From positions 1,364,001 to 1,428,000 of the forward strand of contig NZ_CP154261.1 of assembly GCF_039511225.1 (NCBI RefSeq): a stretch of DNA of 64,000 bases, given 5' to 3'. Shown piece after piece: positions 19,532-28,411 of this stretch. Each line of letters opens with the position of its first letter. The stretch's first letter is position 1. Origin of the DNA: Sphingobacterium multivorum. Its GTDB lineage: Bacteria; Bacteroidota; Bacteroidia; Sphingobacteriales; Sphingobacteriaceae. The notes beneath the pieces are model-generated. The model did not search any database. It was not told the DNA's origin and saw nothing but the letters and a program-made list of their open reading frames with translations. The translations under genes were made by a program, and so were the position numbers.

Positions 19532-20446
19532 TTATAACGGTTGGGAACGAAAAATGTTTGGGGCAAAGCTGGTTTGCTTTTTGAAAAAATTGGAAAAATG
19601 GGCGATCTCCTCAAAGCCAAGTGAATAAGCAATCTCAGATATATTCCAATCGGTTTGTCGCAGTAAAATTTTTGCTTCCTGTGTGACTCTGGCTGCGATG
19701 ACATGGCTGGTTGTTTTTCCAGTATTTTCCTTTAAAATTTTATTCAGGTGGTTGACATGTATGGCCAGTCGTTCCGCAAAATCATTAGCTGTTCGTAGTT
19801 GTAAGCGTTGCATCGGAGATTCAAGTGGAAATTGTCTTTCTAGCAATTCTACAAATAATGAAGTAATCCTATTGGAGGCGTTATGTGTAGGATTTGTTAT
19901 ACTTTTGGGTTGCAGCTTTTGGCCATAATGGACGATTTCAAGCACATAATTTCGCAACAGATCGTATTTAAAAACGTAATCTGAAGATAGCTCTTTATTC
20001 ATTTTTAGGAAGATTCCCTCTATTTCAATGCGTTGTTCTTCTGATAGTTGGAAAATCGGAAGGCCGCCTGGTTGAAAGATCGGCAAATCATCTATGATCA
20101 CACCACTTTTATTCCTTGCCAGAAATTCATCGGTGAAAACGCAAAAATAACCTTTTTGATGCTCATCTTTCGGTATCCAATGGTAAGGAACCTTAGGAGT
20201 AGCAAATACAAGTGCCGATTCATCGATTTCGATTACTTTGTCGGCATATTCGGCCGTGTTTTTTCCTGTGATTAAACTGATTTTATAATACGTTCGCTTA
20301 TTGTAGGGCATGATCGGTTTATCTTTCAACTTAGCGGCAAGTTCCTCATAACTGAACACATTAAAATGACCAATCTCTCTTGCGATCTCTTCCGGGATAC
20401 TCGCATTGATCTCCCGATAAAATTGTTCGATGGAAGTTGTTTTCAT
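19532..20446 (-). CDS. AraC family transcriptional regulator
   Basis: This 304-residue protein has a C-terminal double helix-turn-helix (about 200-300) with ANDFAERLAIHVNHLNKIL and the family ending WNISEIAYSLGFEEIAHFSNFFKK. The N-terminal part (about 20-160) looks like a cupin-type effector-binding domain. It is divergent from the ohr operon across 165 bases and co-directional with the SDR gene downstream, so either or both could be targets. It has its own TAnnTTTG promoter element at 20468-20475. Confidence 0.92.
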   Translation of the reverse strand: MKTTSIEQFYREINASIPEEIAREIGHFNVFSYEELAAKLKDKPIMPYNKRTYYKISLITGKNTAEYADKVIEIDESALVFATPKVPYHWIPKDEHQKGYFCVFTDEFLARNKSGVIIDDLPIFQPGGLPIFQLSEEQRIEIEGIFLKMNKELSSDYVFKYDLLRNYVLEIVHYGQKLQPKSITNPTHNASNRITSLFVELLERQFPLESPMQRLQLRTANDFAERLAIHVNHLNKILKENTGKTTSHVIAARVTQEAKILLRQTDWNISEIAYSLGFEEIAHFSNFFKKQTSFAPNIFRSQPL

Positions 20447-20467
20447 TTAAGCCCTATTTGCAATAAT

Positions 20468-20475
20468 CAAATGTA
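20468..20475 (-). promoter_or_regulatory. Bacteroidota -7 element for the AraC gene
   Basis: On the minus strand this reads TACATTTG, a full match to the Bacteroidota -7 consensus TAnnTTTG, 22 bases before the AraC start codon. I see no convincing TTTG at the -33 position, so the promoter may be weak or activator-dependent. Confidence 0.45.
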
Positions 20476-20557
20476 GTGCTTTTAGATTACATTCGGTAAC
20501 ACTGTACTTTTTTGAGATTTTGCTATTCTCATTTTAATGTAAATTGCAAAATTATAT

Positions 20558-20589
20558 TTTGCACAATATAAATCCTTGGCATACATTTG
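20558..20589 (+). promoter_or_regulatory. Bacteroidota-type promoter of the ohr operon
   Basis: TTTG at 20558-20561 (-33) and TACATTTG at 20582-20589 (-7, full TAnnTTTG match) are separated by 20 bases, as in the published Bacteroides consensus. Transcription would start near 20597, about 15 bases before the ohr start codon. The A/T-rich flanks are where an OhrR operator would be expected, but I could not define one by eye. Confidence 0.65.
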
Positions 20590-20611
20590 TACAAACAAAA
20601 CAAATTAAAAT

Positions 20612-21037
20612 ATGAAAACGTTATATAACATCGGCGCGACAGCCAAGGGAGGACGAAATGGTCAGGTAAAAAGCGAAAATGGTGTATTGGATTTAGCTGT
20701 TCGTATGCCAAAAGGTCTAGGAGGTGCCAATGATGATTATGCCAATCCAGAGATGCTTTTTGCGGCTGGTTATGCGGCATGTTTTGATAGTGCCTTGAAT
20801 TTAGTGATTAGATCAGAAAAAGTAAAAGCTGGCGAAACTTCGGTAACAGCCCATGTGAGTATCGGACAATTGGATAATGGTGGTTTTGGTTTGGCTGCAG
20901 AATTACATGCAAATATACCTGGTGTAAGCTTGGAATTAGCGCAACAATTGATTGAAAAAGCACATCAAGTTTGTCCCTACTCAAATGCAACAAGGGGTAA
21001 TATGGATGTCAAATTGACGGTATCAACTAACGAATAA
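20612..21037 (+). CDS. ohr: Organic hydroperoxide resistance protein, Ohr/OsmC family
   Basis: This 141-residue thiol peroxidase reduces organic hydroperoxides. The two catalytic cysteines are Cys57 in AAGYAACFDSAL and Cys121 in VCPYSNATRGN, both in the Ohr-type contexts that separate Ohr from OsmC. The conserved NPEMLFAAGYAACF block is present and length is normal for Ohr. It is the first gene of a four-gene run ending in a MarR/OhrR regulator, which supports a peroxide-stress role. Confidence 0.95.
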   Translation: MKTLYNIGATAKGGRNGQVKSENGVLDLAVRMPKGLGGANDDYANPEMLFAAGYAACFDSALNLVIRSEKVKAGETSVTAHVSIGQLDNGGFGLAAELHANIPGVSLELAQQLIEKAHQVCPYSNATRGNMDVKLTVSTNE

Positions 21038-21040
21038 TAT

Positions 21041-21409
21041 ATGAATTATATTGCCAACGTGCTTACAGCACTCGTACTTTTAGAACATGTATACATTGTA
21101 TGGATGGAAATGTTTGCTTGGGAAACTGCAGGAAAACGTAGTTTTGGAAAGGCTCTTCCGGCAGAATTATTTAAGCCAACGAAGGGGCTTGCTGCAAATC
21201 AAGGGCTCTACAATGGCTTTCTGGTTGCAGGTTTAGCCTGGTCTTTTTTAATCAATGACTCCATCTGGAGTTACAATATACGCCTGTTCTTTTTAGGATG
21301 TGTCCTTGTTGCCGGTGTTTTTGGCGGAATTACAGCGAGCAAAAAGATATTTTTTGTACAAGGAGTTCCTGCATTGTTGGCGTTGTTATCCGTTATTCTC
21401 TTAAAATAA
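21041..21409 (+). CDS. DUF1304 family membrane protein
   Basis: This 122-residue integral membrane protein has about four hydrophobic helices, near 3-22, 58-75, 80-100 and 103-121. It matches the DUF1304 family by its start (LTALVLLEHVYIVWMEMFAW) and the NQGLYNGFLVAGL motif. Its biochemical role is unknown. It begins 3 bases after ohr, so it is co-transcribed with the peroxide-stress gene. Confidence 0.88.
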   Translation: MNYIANVLTALVLLEHVYIVWMEMFAWETAGKRSFGKALPAELFKPTKGLAANQGLYNGFLVAGLAWSFLINDSIWSYNIRLFFLGCVLVAGVFGGITASKKIFFVQGVPALLALLSVILLK

Positions 21410-21421
21410 AACTATAATTAT

Positions 21422-22057
21422 ATGTCATTAATAGAAGATTTACAATGGCGTCATGCTGTGAAAGCATACGACCCGACAAAAAAAGTTAGTCAGGAAAATG
21501 TAGATAAAATCGTTGAGGCTGCACGCTTTGCACCTACTTCTTCGGGTTTACAGCCATTTAAGATATTGATTGTTGAAAATCAGGCATTGAAAGAAGAATT
21601 GGCAAAAGGAGCACTAAATCCAGACTGTATGCGTGAATGTTCACATGTGCTTGTTTTCGCTGCATGGGATCGTTATACGGAAGAACGTATTGATAAAGTT
21701 TATGATTTTACAACGGATGAACGGGATTTGCCAAGGGGACGCTTTGGCTCTTATACGGACAAGTTGAAATCTATTTATTTGAGCGAAGCTGCCGAAAGAA
21801 ATTTTGCACATACTGCAAGACAAACTTACATTGCTTTAGGTTTGGCGTTGGCTCAGGCAGCTGAACTTCGTGTCGATTCCACACCCGCCGAGGGTTTTGA
21901 TAACCAAGTCGTGGATGAGGTTCTGCAATTAGAAAAGCATGGACTAAAAAGCGTTTCATTGATGTATGTTGGTGTGGCGGACTCTTCGAGAGATTGGATT
22001 TCGACGATGAAGAAGGTTCGGGTTCCTAAGGAAGAGTTTGTTGTTGAATTCAAATAA
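21422..22057 (+). CDS. Nitroreductase family NAD(P)H-dependent oxidoreductase
   Basis: This 211-residue FMN enzyme opens with a nitroreductase motif (LQWRHAVKAYDP) and continues with AARFAPTSSGLQPF, a phosphate/FMN-binding segment. HTARQTYIALGLALAQAAEL and a C-terminal basic motif near TMKKVRVPKEE complete the pattern. It resembles NfsB/YdgI-like proteins that reduce quinones and nitro compounds. It lies 12 bases after the DUF1304 gene, inside the ohr operon, consistent with detoxification of oxidised organics. Confidence 0.92.
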   Translation: MSLIEDLQWRHAVKAYDPTKKVSQENVDKIVEAARFAPTSSGLQPFKILIVENQALKEELAKGALNPDCMRECSHVLVFAAWDRYTEERIDKVYDFTTDERDLPRGRFGSYTDKLKSIYLSEAAERNFAHTARQTYIALGLALAQAAELRVDSTPAEGFDNQVVDEVLQLEKHGLKSVSLMYVGVADSSRDWISTMKKVRVPKEEFVVEFK

Positions 22058-22105
22058 ACCGCAAACAACTTTTCCAATCCCTCAGAAACTCAATATATTT
22101 GCAAG

Positions 22106-22537
22106 ATGGATGATTTATTAAAATTAGACAAACAACTCTGTTTTTCCGTGTATGTGCTACATAGAGAAATTATGCAGCAATATCGAACTATTCTTGAAGA
22201 GATTGACTTGACCTATCCACAGTATATCACGATGATGGCTTTATGGGAGAATGATGAGCAGACAGTAAATCAATTGGGGGCTAAGTTATTTCTAGATAAT
22301 GGAACGCTTACACCACTATTGAAGCGCTTGGAGGCTAAAGTTTTGCTTACACGAACACGAAGCAAAGAAGATGAACGCGTCGTGAAGATACAGCTTACAG
22401 CACAAGGATTGCAATTGAAAGAAAAGGCGAGCTGTATTCCCATGCAGATTTTTGAAGCCCTTAAGCTCGACTATACTGATATGGTTCAGCTTAAAGCTTT
22501 GGCGGAAAAAATCGTGAATAATGTTGGGAATAGCTAG
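22106..22537 (+). CDS. ohrR: MarR family regulator, OhrR-like
   Basis: This 143-residue winged-helix regulator has an N-terminal Cys12 in KLDKQLCFSVYVLHR, the reactive cysteine context by which OhrR senses organic peroxides. The DNA-binding wing is around 60-95 (NQLGAKLFLDNGTLTPLLKRL and SKEDERVVKIQLT). It is the last gene of the ohr operon, a common arrangement for autoregulated OhrR. Oxidation of Cys12 would release the repressor from the ohr promoter. Confidence 0.92.
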   Translation: MDDLLKLDKQLCFSVYVLHREIMQQYRTILEEIDLTYPQYITMMALWENDEQTVNQLGAKLFLDNGTLTPLLKRLEAKVLLTRTRSKEDERVVKIQLTAQGLQLKEKASCIPMQIFEALKLDYTDMVQLKALAEKIVNNVGNS

Positions 22538-22557
22538 TTTTTATACGATATGAAATC

Positions 22558-22600
22558 AAAAAAGGATTAAATACACCTGCCTGTATTTAATCCTTTTTTT
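22558..22600 (+). terminator. Intrinsic terminator of the ohr operon
   Basis: An 18-base stem (22558-22575 with 22582-22599) closes a 6-base CCTGCC loop and ends in a run of seven or more T. It lies 20 bases after the ohrR stop and is a textbook Rho-independent terminator; the stem's A-run also makes it usable in the opposite direction. Confidence 0.9.
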
Positions 22601-22707
22601 TGTGCTATGGATTGTTTTGAGCAATACATGTTCGCGTTCCTTTTATTATACATCATATTAGCATATTTCGGATTTTTTCATAGGACTGTAATGTGGAGAT
22701 TCGTGGT

Positions 22708-23421
22708 ATGGAAAATATCATTCAAAAGATAGAAGATCTAAATTGGCCTTTGATTACAGAAGAGATGCATAAGCATGGTTATGTAGTTATACCAAACCTA
22801 TTGACAGCTTTACAATGCGATCTATTAAAAAAAGGGTATAGCGATTCGACGCTCTACCGTAAAACTGTCGTTATGGAAAGGCATCGATTCGGATTAGGGG
22901 AGTATAAATATTTTGACTACCCACTACCTGAGTTGATTCAAACGATTCGATCTCAACTTTATCCCTATCTTGCCGTCATTGCTAATGCCTGGTTTCGTGC
23001 GCTGAAAATCGATATATCATTTTCATTGAAACATGAAGACCTTTTGACGGATTGCCGTTTGAAAGGACAAGAAAAAGCAACAGTATTGATTTTGAAATAT
23101 GGTCAAGGAGGTTTCAATACGCTACATCAAGACTTGTATGGAGCGGTTTACTTTCCGATGCAGGTGGTTTTGATGTTAAATGAGCCAGGATTCGATTTTA
23201 TGGGTGGAGAATTTGTATTAACACAACAAGTTCCGAGGGCTCAATCAAAGGCAATTGTTTTGAAACCTAAAAAAGGTGATCTCGTTTTATTCGCAACAAA
23301 TTTTAGGCCTGAGAAAGGACGAACGGGTTATTTTAGGGTTAATATGAAACATGGGGTGAGCGAAGTCACTGCCGGTGAACGCCATGCGTTGGGTATTATT
23401 TTTCATGATGCCGAGAAATAA
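22708..23421 (+). CDS. 2OG-Fe(II) oxygenase of the PF09859 (damaged-DNA oxygenase) family
   Basis: This protein is 237 residues from ATG 22708; an in-frame GTG at 22693 would add 5. It matches the PF09859 oxygenase pattern, described as acting oxidatively on alkylated DNA. The iron ligands are His140 and Asp142 in LHQDLYG and His215 in NMKHG, with the 2-oxoglutarate Arg at about 225 in GERHALGIIFHD. The family blocks VVLMLNEPGFDFMGGEFVLT and GDLVLFATNFRP are intact. The next gene encodes an Ada-type zinc domain, strengthening a DNA-alkylation-repair role. Family identity is firm; the repair reaction is inferred from the family. Confidence 0.88.
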   Translation: MENIIQKIEDLNWPLITEEMHKHGYVVIPNLLTALQCDLLKKGYSDSTLYRKTVVMERHRFGLGEYKYFDYPLPELIQTIRSQLYPYLAVIANAWFRALKIDISFSLKHEDLLTDCRLKGQEKATVLILKYGQGGFNTLHQDLYGAVYFPMQVVLMLNEPGFDFMGGEFVLTQQVPRAQSKAIVLKPKKGDLVLFATNFRPEKGRTGYFRVNMKHGVSEVTAGERHALGIIFHDAEK

Positions 23422-23431
23422 ATCCCACACA

Positions 23432-23692
23432 ATGGAATGGCATAAAAATATAACAGATGCTTCATTGCGCGCCAAGATTCGAGCGGGAGAAATTCACTTT
23501 GGTGGCAATGAAAAGCTAAAAATTTATGGATTGCTTTGCTGTATTTCGGGAAAACGGATGAAGCGGGAGAACAGGGTCTTTTTTTCCACTGAGCAAGAAG
23601 CGCTAAAACATCAATATCGCCCTTGTGGGCACTGCTTAAAAGCGAACTACGTTGAATGGAAGGAAGAAAATAAAAGATTTGATAAAGTGTAG
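23432..23692 (+). CDS. Ada-type metal-binding domain protein
   Basis: This small protein is 86 residues from the ATG at 23432, 10 bases after the oxygenase stop. It matches the stand-alone Ada zinc-binding domain: a Cys-Cys near IYGLLCCISGKRM, then ENRVFFSTEQEAL, then YRPCGHC. In E. coli Ada this domain binds DNA and removes methyl groups from phosphotriesters. Here the second ligand position of the usual Cys-x3-Cys looks altered, so the protein may bind zinc or DNA without methyl transfer. A GTG-initiated longer form from 23375 would overlap the oxygenase and looks unlikely. Confidence 0.82.
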   Translation: MEWHKNITDASLRAKIRAGEIHFGGNEKLKIYGLLCCISGKRMKRENRVFFSTEQEALKHQYRPCGHCLKANYVEWKEENKRFDKV

Positions 23693-23828
23693 TTCGCATT
23701 AAGTTTGATTATATAGAGAATCTAAGTAAATCAAATTTGGAAAAAGAATCTTATGTCAAATTCCTTGTATATTGTTGAATTTTGTGTTTATCTTGAGACG
23801 GGATTAATTATCGTAGATCAAAAGAAAA

Positions 23829-24062
23829 ATGCGTTTATATTCGATTGCTGTTTATTTTATTTTTTCGACTCTGCTGTTGATAAGCTGTGAAGAGGGGAGG
23901 CGAGATCCTAAAGTATTGAGTTATATGGCTCATAGTGAACGTGACAGTGCCCGTTTGGATCTTAATCTTTTTGAGAGCCGTTTTCATGGTAAATTGTTCT
24001 TTTATAGACCTGGAGGTGAGACCTTCAACCATCAATTTCCAAGACCCAAAGTTTATCTTTGA
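23829..24062 (+). CDS. Small hypothetical lipoprotein
   Basis: This 77-residue protein has a lipoprotein-type signal (LLLISCEEG, Cys20). The rest is short, charged and basic near the end (PRPKVYL), with no domain I recognise. It sits alone between the Ada-domain gene and the converging nudK, with 40 bases to the latter. The clean signal peptide is the reason for calling it real. The function is unknown. Confidence 0.6.
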   Translation: MRLYSIAVYFIFSTLLLISCEEGRRDPKVLSYMAHSERDSARLDLNLFESRFHGKLFFYRPGGETFNHQFPRPKVYL

Positions 24063-24102
24063 GAAAGTTAATCACTAGCCTCTTATCATCTAAATTAGGC
24101 GT

Positions 24103-24684
24103 CTACAGTATATTTTTTAATCGAATATATTGTAGTAGCATAATGGTTTTTCCATCTTTGATTTCACCTGTATCAATCATATGTAGTGCTTCTTCGATAT
24201 TGATTTCTAGAATTTCAATATGCTCTTCCTCTTCTTCTAAACCACCGCCATCGCCAACTTTCATGTTATTGGTGTATTCTGCTATAAAAAAATGTAGAAT
24301 TTCAGTTACAGAACCTGGAGACATATAAGCTTCAAAGATCTTTTTTGCTTCCTTGATCTGATAGCCTGTTTCTTCTTCTGTTTCCCTTCGTATACAGTCG
24401 TGGGGAGAATCTTGATCAAGTAGACCTGCACAAGCTTCGATAAGCATGCCTGACTCATTCCCGTTGATGTAAGTTGGTATTCGAAATTGCCTTGTTAATA
24501 TGACTGTTTGAGCACTGGTATTATAGAGTAAAATGACGGCTCCATTGCCACGATCATAAGCTTCTCGACTTTGTTGCTGTACCGTCCCATCGGGTTTGCT
24601 GTATTGATAAGTCACTTTTTTTAACGTGTACCAGTTGTCTGATAGAATTTCAGTTTTTACAATTTTAATATCTTTTATTGCCAT
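24103..24684 (-). CDS. nudK: NUDIX hydrolase, GDP-mannose pyrophosphatase NudK-like
   Basis: This protein is 193 residues from ATG 24684; the TTG 42 bases upstream is unlikely. It has a Nudix box in the NudK form ([20 protein letters not shown]), and the catalytic EExGY helix is intact. Downstream the NudK-specific [18 protein letters not shown] and the ending [12 protein letters not shown] agree with E. coli NudK, which hydrolyses GDP-mannose and other nucleotide sugars. It converges on the small lipoprotein gene. The NudK subfamily call rests on these motifs; the exact substrate may differ. Confidence 0.86.
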   Translation of the reverse strand: MAIKDIKIVKTEILSDNWYTLKKVTYQYSKPDGTVQQQSREAYDRGNGAVILLYNTSAQTVILTRQFRIPTYINGNESGMLIEACAGLLDQDSPHDCIRRETEEETGYQIKEAKKIFEAYMSPGSVTEILHFFIAEYTNNMKVGDGGGLEEEEEHIEILEINIEEALHMIDTGEIKDGKTIMLLQYIRLKNIL

Positions 24685-24789
24685 TTTTAGCGCGTTAAAG
24701 TCAAAAGATAAAAATAAGAATTGCAATCCAAACTAAGCAGGAAAAACTAAGAGAAGCTTTGATGAATTTATACGAAGTATTGATGAACC

Positions 24790-25629
24790 TCAGTCCGTTC
24801 TAAATTGTTTTGGATTCAGACCTGTGTGTTGTTTGAAGAAATTAGAGAAGTAAGGAGAGTCGACGAAACCAAGTTTGAACGAAATTTCTTTGATAGATAA
24901 GTCGGTTGCTTTTAACAATCGTTTTGCTTCCAAGATAGTTCGTTGTTGAATGAGCTGACTTGGAGATACTTCGAGCTTTTGACGACAGATTTTAGTAAGG
25001 TGCGGAGTGGATATATTAAGTTGTTTCGCATAGAAAGATACCGACTTCTCATGCTGAAAATGGATGTCAATTAACTCCTGTAACTTTAAGAGACGTGGAT
25101 TGGAGTCATTATTTTGTTCATTTTGTACTATTTTCTGTACCTCTTTGCTTAATATAGATGCGACGACAGCTGTGCGAGAGTAGATAATTGCAGGCACGCA
25201 ATTGTGATCCTCAAGTTCTTTTCTTATTGCATTAAATTCATAATAAAGCAGAGCAAATGTTTCGCTAGAGAGTGAGATAACAGGAGTACGTTGATAGTAA
25301 GCAAATGAAAAATGGAAATTGGGCGAAAATTTCTCGAAGTGTTCCCTATCGACCATCAATTGGAAACCAGTTGTATTGGCCCCTAATTTCCAACTATGAA
25401 CTTGCTTTGGAAACAGGATATGGATTTGATGACGATCAATATGGTAATCTTTAAAATCAATCGTATGAATACCTTCTGCCTGGTCAAAAAGTACCAATAA
25501 AAAAAAATGATGCTGGTGTGGACGCGATATATGATGTTCACCATGTAATTCCGAGTATAAATATCCTTGATTACCCGCAAGCTGGTCTTTTCTAAATTCT
25601 TGAAGATCTATTGTCGGAAATAACTCCAT
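24790..25629 (-). CDS. AraC family transcriptional regulator
   Basis: This 279-residue regulator has an N-terminal cupin-like sensor (about 20-110, with RPHQHHFFLLVLFDQ) and a C-terminal AraC double helix-turn-helix (about 180-279: YAKQLNISTPHLTKICRQ and LSIKEISFKLGFVDSPYFSNFFKQHTG). It lies 31 bases downstream of a lipoprotein gene on the same strand, though they need not share a promoter. The ligand and target are unknown. Confidence 0.93.
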   Translation of the reverse strand: MELFPTIDLQEFRKDQLAGNQGYLYSELHGEHHISRPHQHHFFLLVLFDQAEGIHTIDFKDYHIDRHQIHILFPKQVHSWKLGANTTGFQLMVDREHFEKFSPNFHFSFAYYQRTPVISLSSETFALLYYEFNAIRKELEDHNCVPAIIYSRTAVVASILSKEVQKIVQNEQNNDSNPRLLKLQELIDIHFQHEKSVSFYAKQLNISTPHLTKICRQKLEVSPSQLIQQRTILEAKRLLKATDLSIKEISFKLGFVDSPYFSNFFKQHTGLNPKQFRTD

Positions 25630-25660
25630 CGAAATGATTTTGAACCTAAATATAGGTGTT

Positions 25661-26890
25661 TTATTTTAAACCATCTTCCAGTACCTGTTTGTTGATGGTG
25701 AATTCACGATAGCCAAAGGCTCCAGACTTATAACCAATTACAGCACCAAATTCAATGCTTTTTGAGGAAGAGGTCTTTGGGAATACAGAAGAGCGGTACA
25801 CATTGGCCGCAGCTAAAGGTTTTTCGAAGACGCGAAAGTGTAGACCATCTTTTGAATAGGCTAGATAATTCATATCGGAGGTAAATCGGTCTACGTTTCC
25901 AATTGCCAGACATAAAAAATAATATCCATCAATATAGGAACCTTGCAGATGCCAAGTCGAATACCCCTTGCTGAATTCTAGCCAAGGTTTGTTCATAAAT
26001 TCAACTTTCTTACTGTCGCGATAAACGGTAAAATCTAAGCCATTTGTAGAAATACGCGATAGGATATTGGTCATAATTGGTGCTTTGTAGCTTGGCATGA
26101 AATCCACTTCGTAACTCGTCGTCAGGTTTTTCGAATTTCTCACAAATGTTGGTGAAAGGATATGGTTATCTTGGAAAGATGTTGGTTCATTACTATTATA
26201 CACGAGTTCCAGCGGTGTCCAGTCAATCCCATTTTTTGATGTTTGCCTTACAATAACACGTTCAGCTTCTTCATTTAATTTTTTATTGTTGTTTGCGCTT
26301 TTGGCACCCCATTTTTTTAAAATTTTGCTTGAGAAAAAGCAGCCTCTATAATATAGTTCGAATTCTTCGCCGTTGAAATTCCAGTCTACATCGGACCAAT
26401 AACCTTGATTAGGGCTACCGTCCTTTTGGATGAAAGAATCCTCTAGTGCAGGACGTCGTTGAATAGGATTTATTAATCCTGCTGGAGTAATCCATTCTTT
26501 TCCATCATTAGAAACTACCACAGTCGGATTTTCATAGAGTGAGGCAGTACGGTCTGACCCGATTATGCCAAAATATGGCGTAAATACCATCCAATATTTG
26601 TATCCTTTGAAACCGGCAGGGAAATATTCAACATCTGGGTGGCAATAACTCGCACTATTGCCAGAGATATCGCGTATCCAGCCTGGCAACTCTTCGCCAG
26701 GTTGGTTTGCATTGGCAGTTGTATTAATTTTTATTGAACCGAGGTCACTTGTGAAACCTGTAGGTATGGGTAATTTATCTTTTTCAATGACTTCTGGATC
26801 CGGCGGTACAATCCCTGGATGAATATCTCTTTTACAACCAATAAATAACAAAAAACCTAAAAAGAAATAGGTAATTCTCTTAAATGACAT
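25661..26890 (-). CDS. Lipoprotein with five-bladed-propeller (GH43-like) features
   Basis: This protein is 409 residues from ATG 26890; the TTG three codons earlier is less likely. The lipobox is LLFIGC (Cys19). The body has recurring blocks typical of GH43/GH117-like five-bladed propellers: YKYWMVFTPYF, NPTVVVSNDGKEW, EFELYYRGCFF, TSKNGIDWTPLELVY, YSKDGLHFRVFEKP. These suggest a surface glycosidase-like or sugar-binding protein. I cannot assign catalytic residues, so the enzyme function is open. Confidence 0.72.
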   Translation of the reverse strand: MSFKRITYFFLGFLLFIGCKRDIHPGIVPPDPEVIEKDKLPIPTGFTSDLGSIKINTTANANQPGEELPGWIRDISGNSASYCHPDVEYFPAGFKGYKYWMVFTPYFGIIGSDRTASLYENPTVVVSNDGKEWITPAGLINPIQRRPALEDSFIQKDGSPNQGYWSDVDWNFNGEEFELYYRGCFFSSKILKKWGAKSANNNKKLNEEAERVIVRQTSKNGIDWTPLELVYNSNEPTSFQDNHILSPTFVRNSKNLTTSYEVDFMPSYKAPIMTNILSRISTNGLDFTVYRDSKKVEFMNKPWLEFSKGYSTWHLQGSYIDGYYFLCLAIGNVDRFTSDMNYLAYSKDGLHFRVFEKPLAAANVYRSSVFPKTSSSKSIEFGAVIGYKSGAFGYREFTINKQVLEDGLK

Positions 26891-27242
26891 ATAGATCAAT
26901 AAAAAATAAAATATAAATGATAATCCCTTACGGTCTGACTTTTCCTGTTAATCTTAGCTAAATGATAGCAAAAATGATTTATTTTTTTTATTTCTCAAAA
27001 TCGATTTAATAAAATACTTTTATATGTTATAAATATTTGGTTTTCTGATTTATAAGTGTCTTTTTGACTTGTGTTGATGAAATAAACTAATGGATGATGT
27101 GCCTAAGGAATTTGCTGTTCAGATTTTGGACGATTCAGCAAACTTTCAATGCTTAATATAAATTTGTTTTGTTTGGAAACGCGAAATTTTTTTCTATTAG
27201 TGACATGATAACAAGCTAGAAATCTATAAATTGCTTTGAGGT
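26891..27242. other. A/T-rich intergenic region
   Basis: This 352-base stretch lies between the lipoprotein start and the end of the SIR2-like gene. It is A/T-rich and must hold the promoter of the minus-strand lipoprotein gene. I see no coding remnant, strong hairpin or repeat in it. It marks the left edge of the accessory island. Confidence 0.5.
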
Positions 27243-28139
27243 TCAGCTTAATATTTTGCTGGATAACCTATATTTTTTTTTGATGCTGGCGAGGACTTTC
27301 TTGTAGTATTTCGCTTTATCGGTTTCGTCGATAACAACAATTTCAACATCGTTTGCTTGAAGTAATTGCATTTTATCTTTGGAGAGTGCGTACCATTTTT
27401 TTGTTGTATAATAGAAGAGTTTATTTTTAATAAAGGTACTTCGTCTATAAAACTTATTTCTGGCGCGGTAGGTTAGCAACCACCAAAGGTCTATTTCTAC
27501 AAAATCAAGCGATAGACCTAGGATATGGATATCCTGCGTGAAAAATAAGTCAATCCAGGATTGGAGTTTAGTATCTTTTTTTCGACTTAATCTTTTAATT
27601 AATGCAGCCTTGTAGACTGTTTGCGAATTATAATTTGTCCCATTAACGACATAATCCCTCATTTTTTGCAATTGACCACAGTAATGTTCATAACCGAGGT
27701 TAATGGAAGAGGGATTTAGGCAATCGCCGTGGATGTGCCAATAGTTCGTGTTGCCGATTTGGTGTTTACGAAATACACTGTAGGTCGTTTCACGGATAAG
27801 GCCAGCATTTGCTGTTGCGGTTTCTCCTTCTAAACTGAATTCATAGTTAGTTGTGATGATATTTTCGATCGAGAGATCCCGAATTAATTGGTGGATTTCA
27901 TTTTGATTGATTTGAGAGACACAATCCGATATGTAGCTTTTAAGTTCTCTTTCATTAATATGCTTTTCTCGAATTGCATTAAGGAATATTTCCTCATACA
28001 ACATAGGGAACGGTTTTTGTCCATTTTCCAATGAGCTAACCTTATACTTTTCTTTGATGTTGTGTAGCAAATCACTCCAGCTTATCCCTGGTGAAATATT
28101 ATTAATGTCGTTCCCGACTAATAAAGCGAACTTGTTCAT
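27243..28139 (-). CDS. SIR2-like domain protein
   Basis: This protein is 298 residues from ATG 28139; the longer form needs a TTG start. It shows a SIR2-like NAD-binding fold: an early GND motif (residues 9-11, FALLVGNDINNISPGISW), ITTNYE with Asn98, and HIHGD with His137. In SIR2-like NADases and deacetylases an Asn and a His in these contexts act on NAD. No sirtuin zinc-binding cysteines are visible, which fits the non-deacetylase SIR2 group, several of which are anti-phage NADase effectors. It stands alone beside a phage-type lysis cassette. Fold call fairly firm; a defence role is a hypothesis. Confidence 0.75.
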   Translation of the reverse strand: MNKFALLVGNDINNISPGISWSDLLHNIKEKYKVSSLENGQKPFPMLYEEIFLNAIREKHINERELKSYISDCVSQINQNEIHQLIRDLSIENIITTNYEFSLEGETATANAGLIRETTYSVFRKHQIGNTNYWHIHGDCLNPSSINLGYEHYCGQLQKMRDYVVNGTNYNSQTVYKAALIKRLSRKKDTKLQSWIDLFFTQDIHILGLSLDFVEIDLWWLLTYRARNKFYRRSTFIKNKLFYYTTKKWYALSKDKMQLLQANDVEIVVIDETDKAKYYKKVLASIKKKYRLSSKILS

Positions 28140-28411
28140 TGTATATAAATCAAGATTTACGTCTGTAAAGTTAAATGAAGATGTCAATCGATCGCATCTT
28201 TGGATATAACAATTAATCGATTGAATTTAGATTTCTTCCTTACGAATTTAATAAAAAATCGAAGGATTTTGTACATGACCACAGCGACGAAAGGGTTCTT
28301 AATCTCATTATATACCGCATGGAAACAATGTGATGTAAATTGAAACTTCTGTAAAAAATGGCTACGTCATTGCGATGGACGGATCAGTCAAATATGTTGG
28401 TTTTATTCGTC

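Noticed and set aside
23701..23738. Imperfect A/T-rich hairpin after the Ada-domain gene
   Set aside because: One wobble and almost no G/C in the stem; termination cannot be supported.
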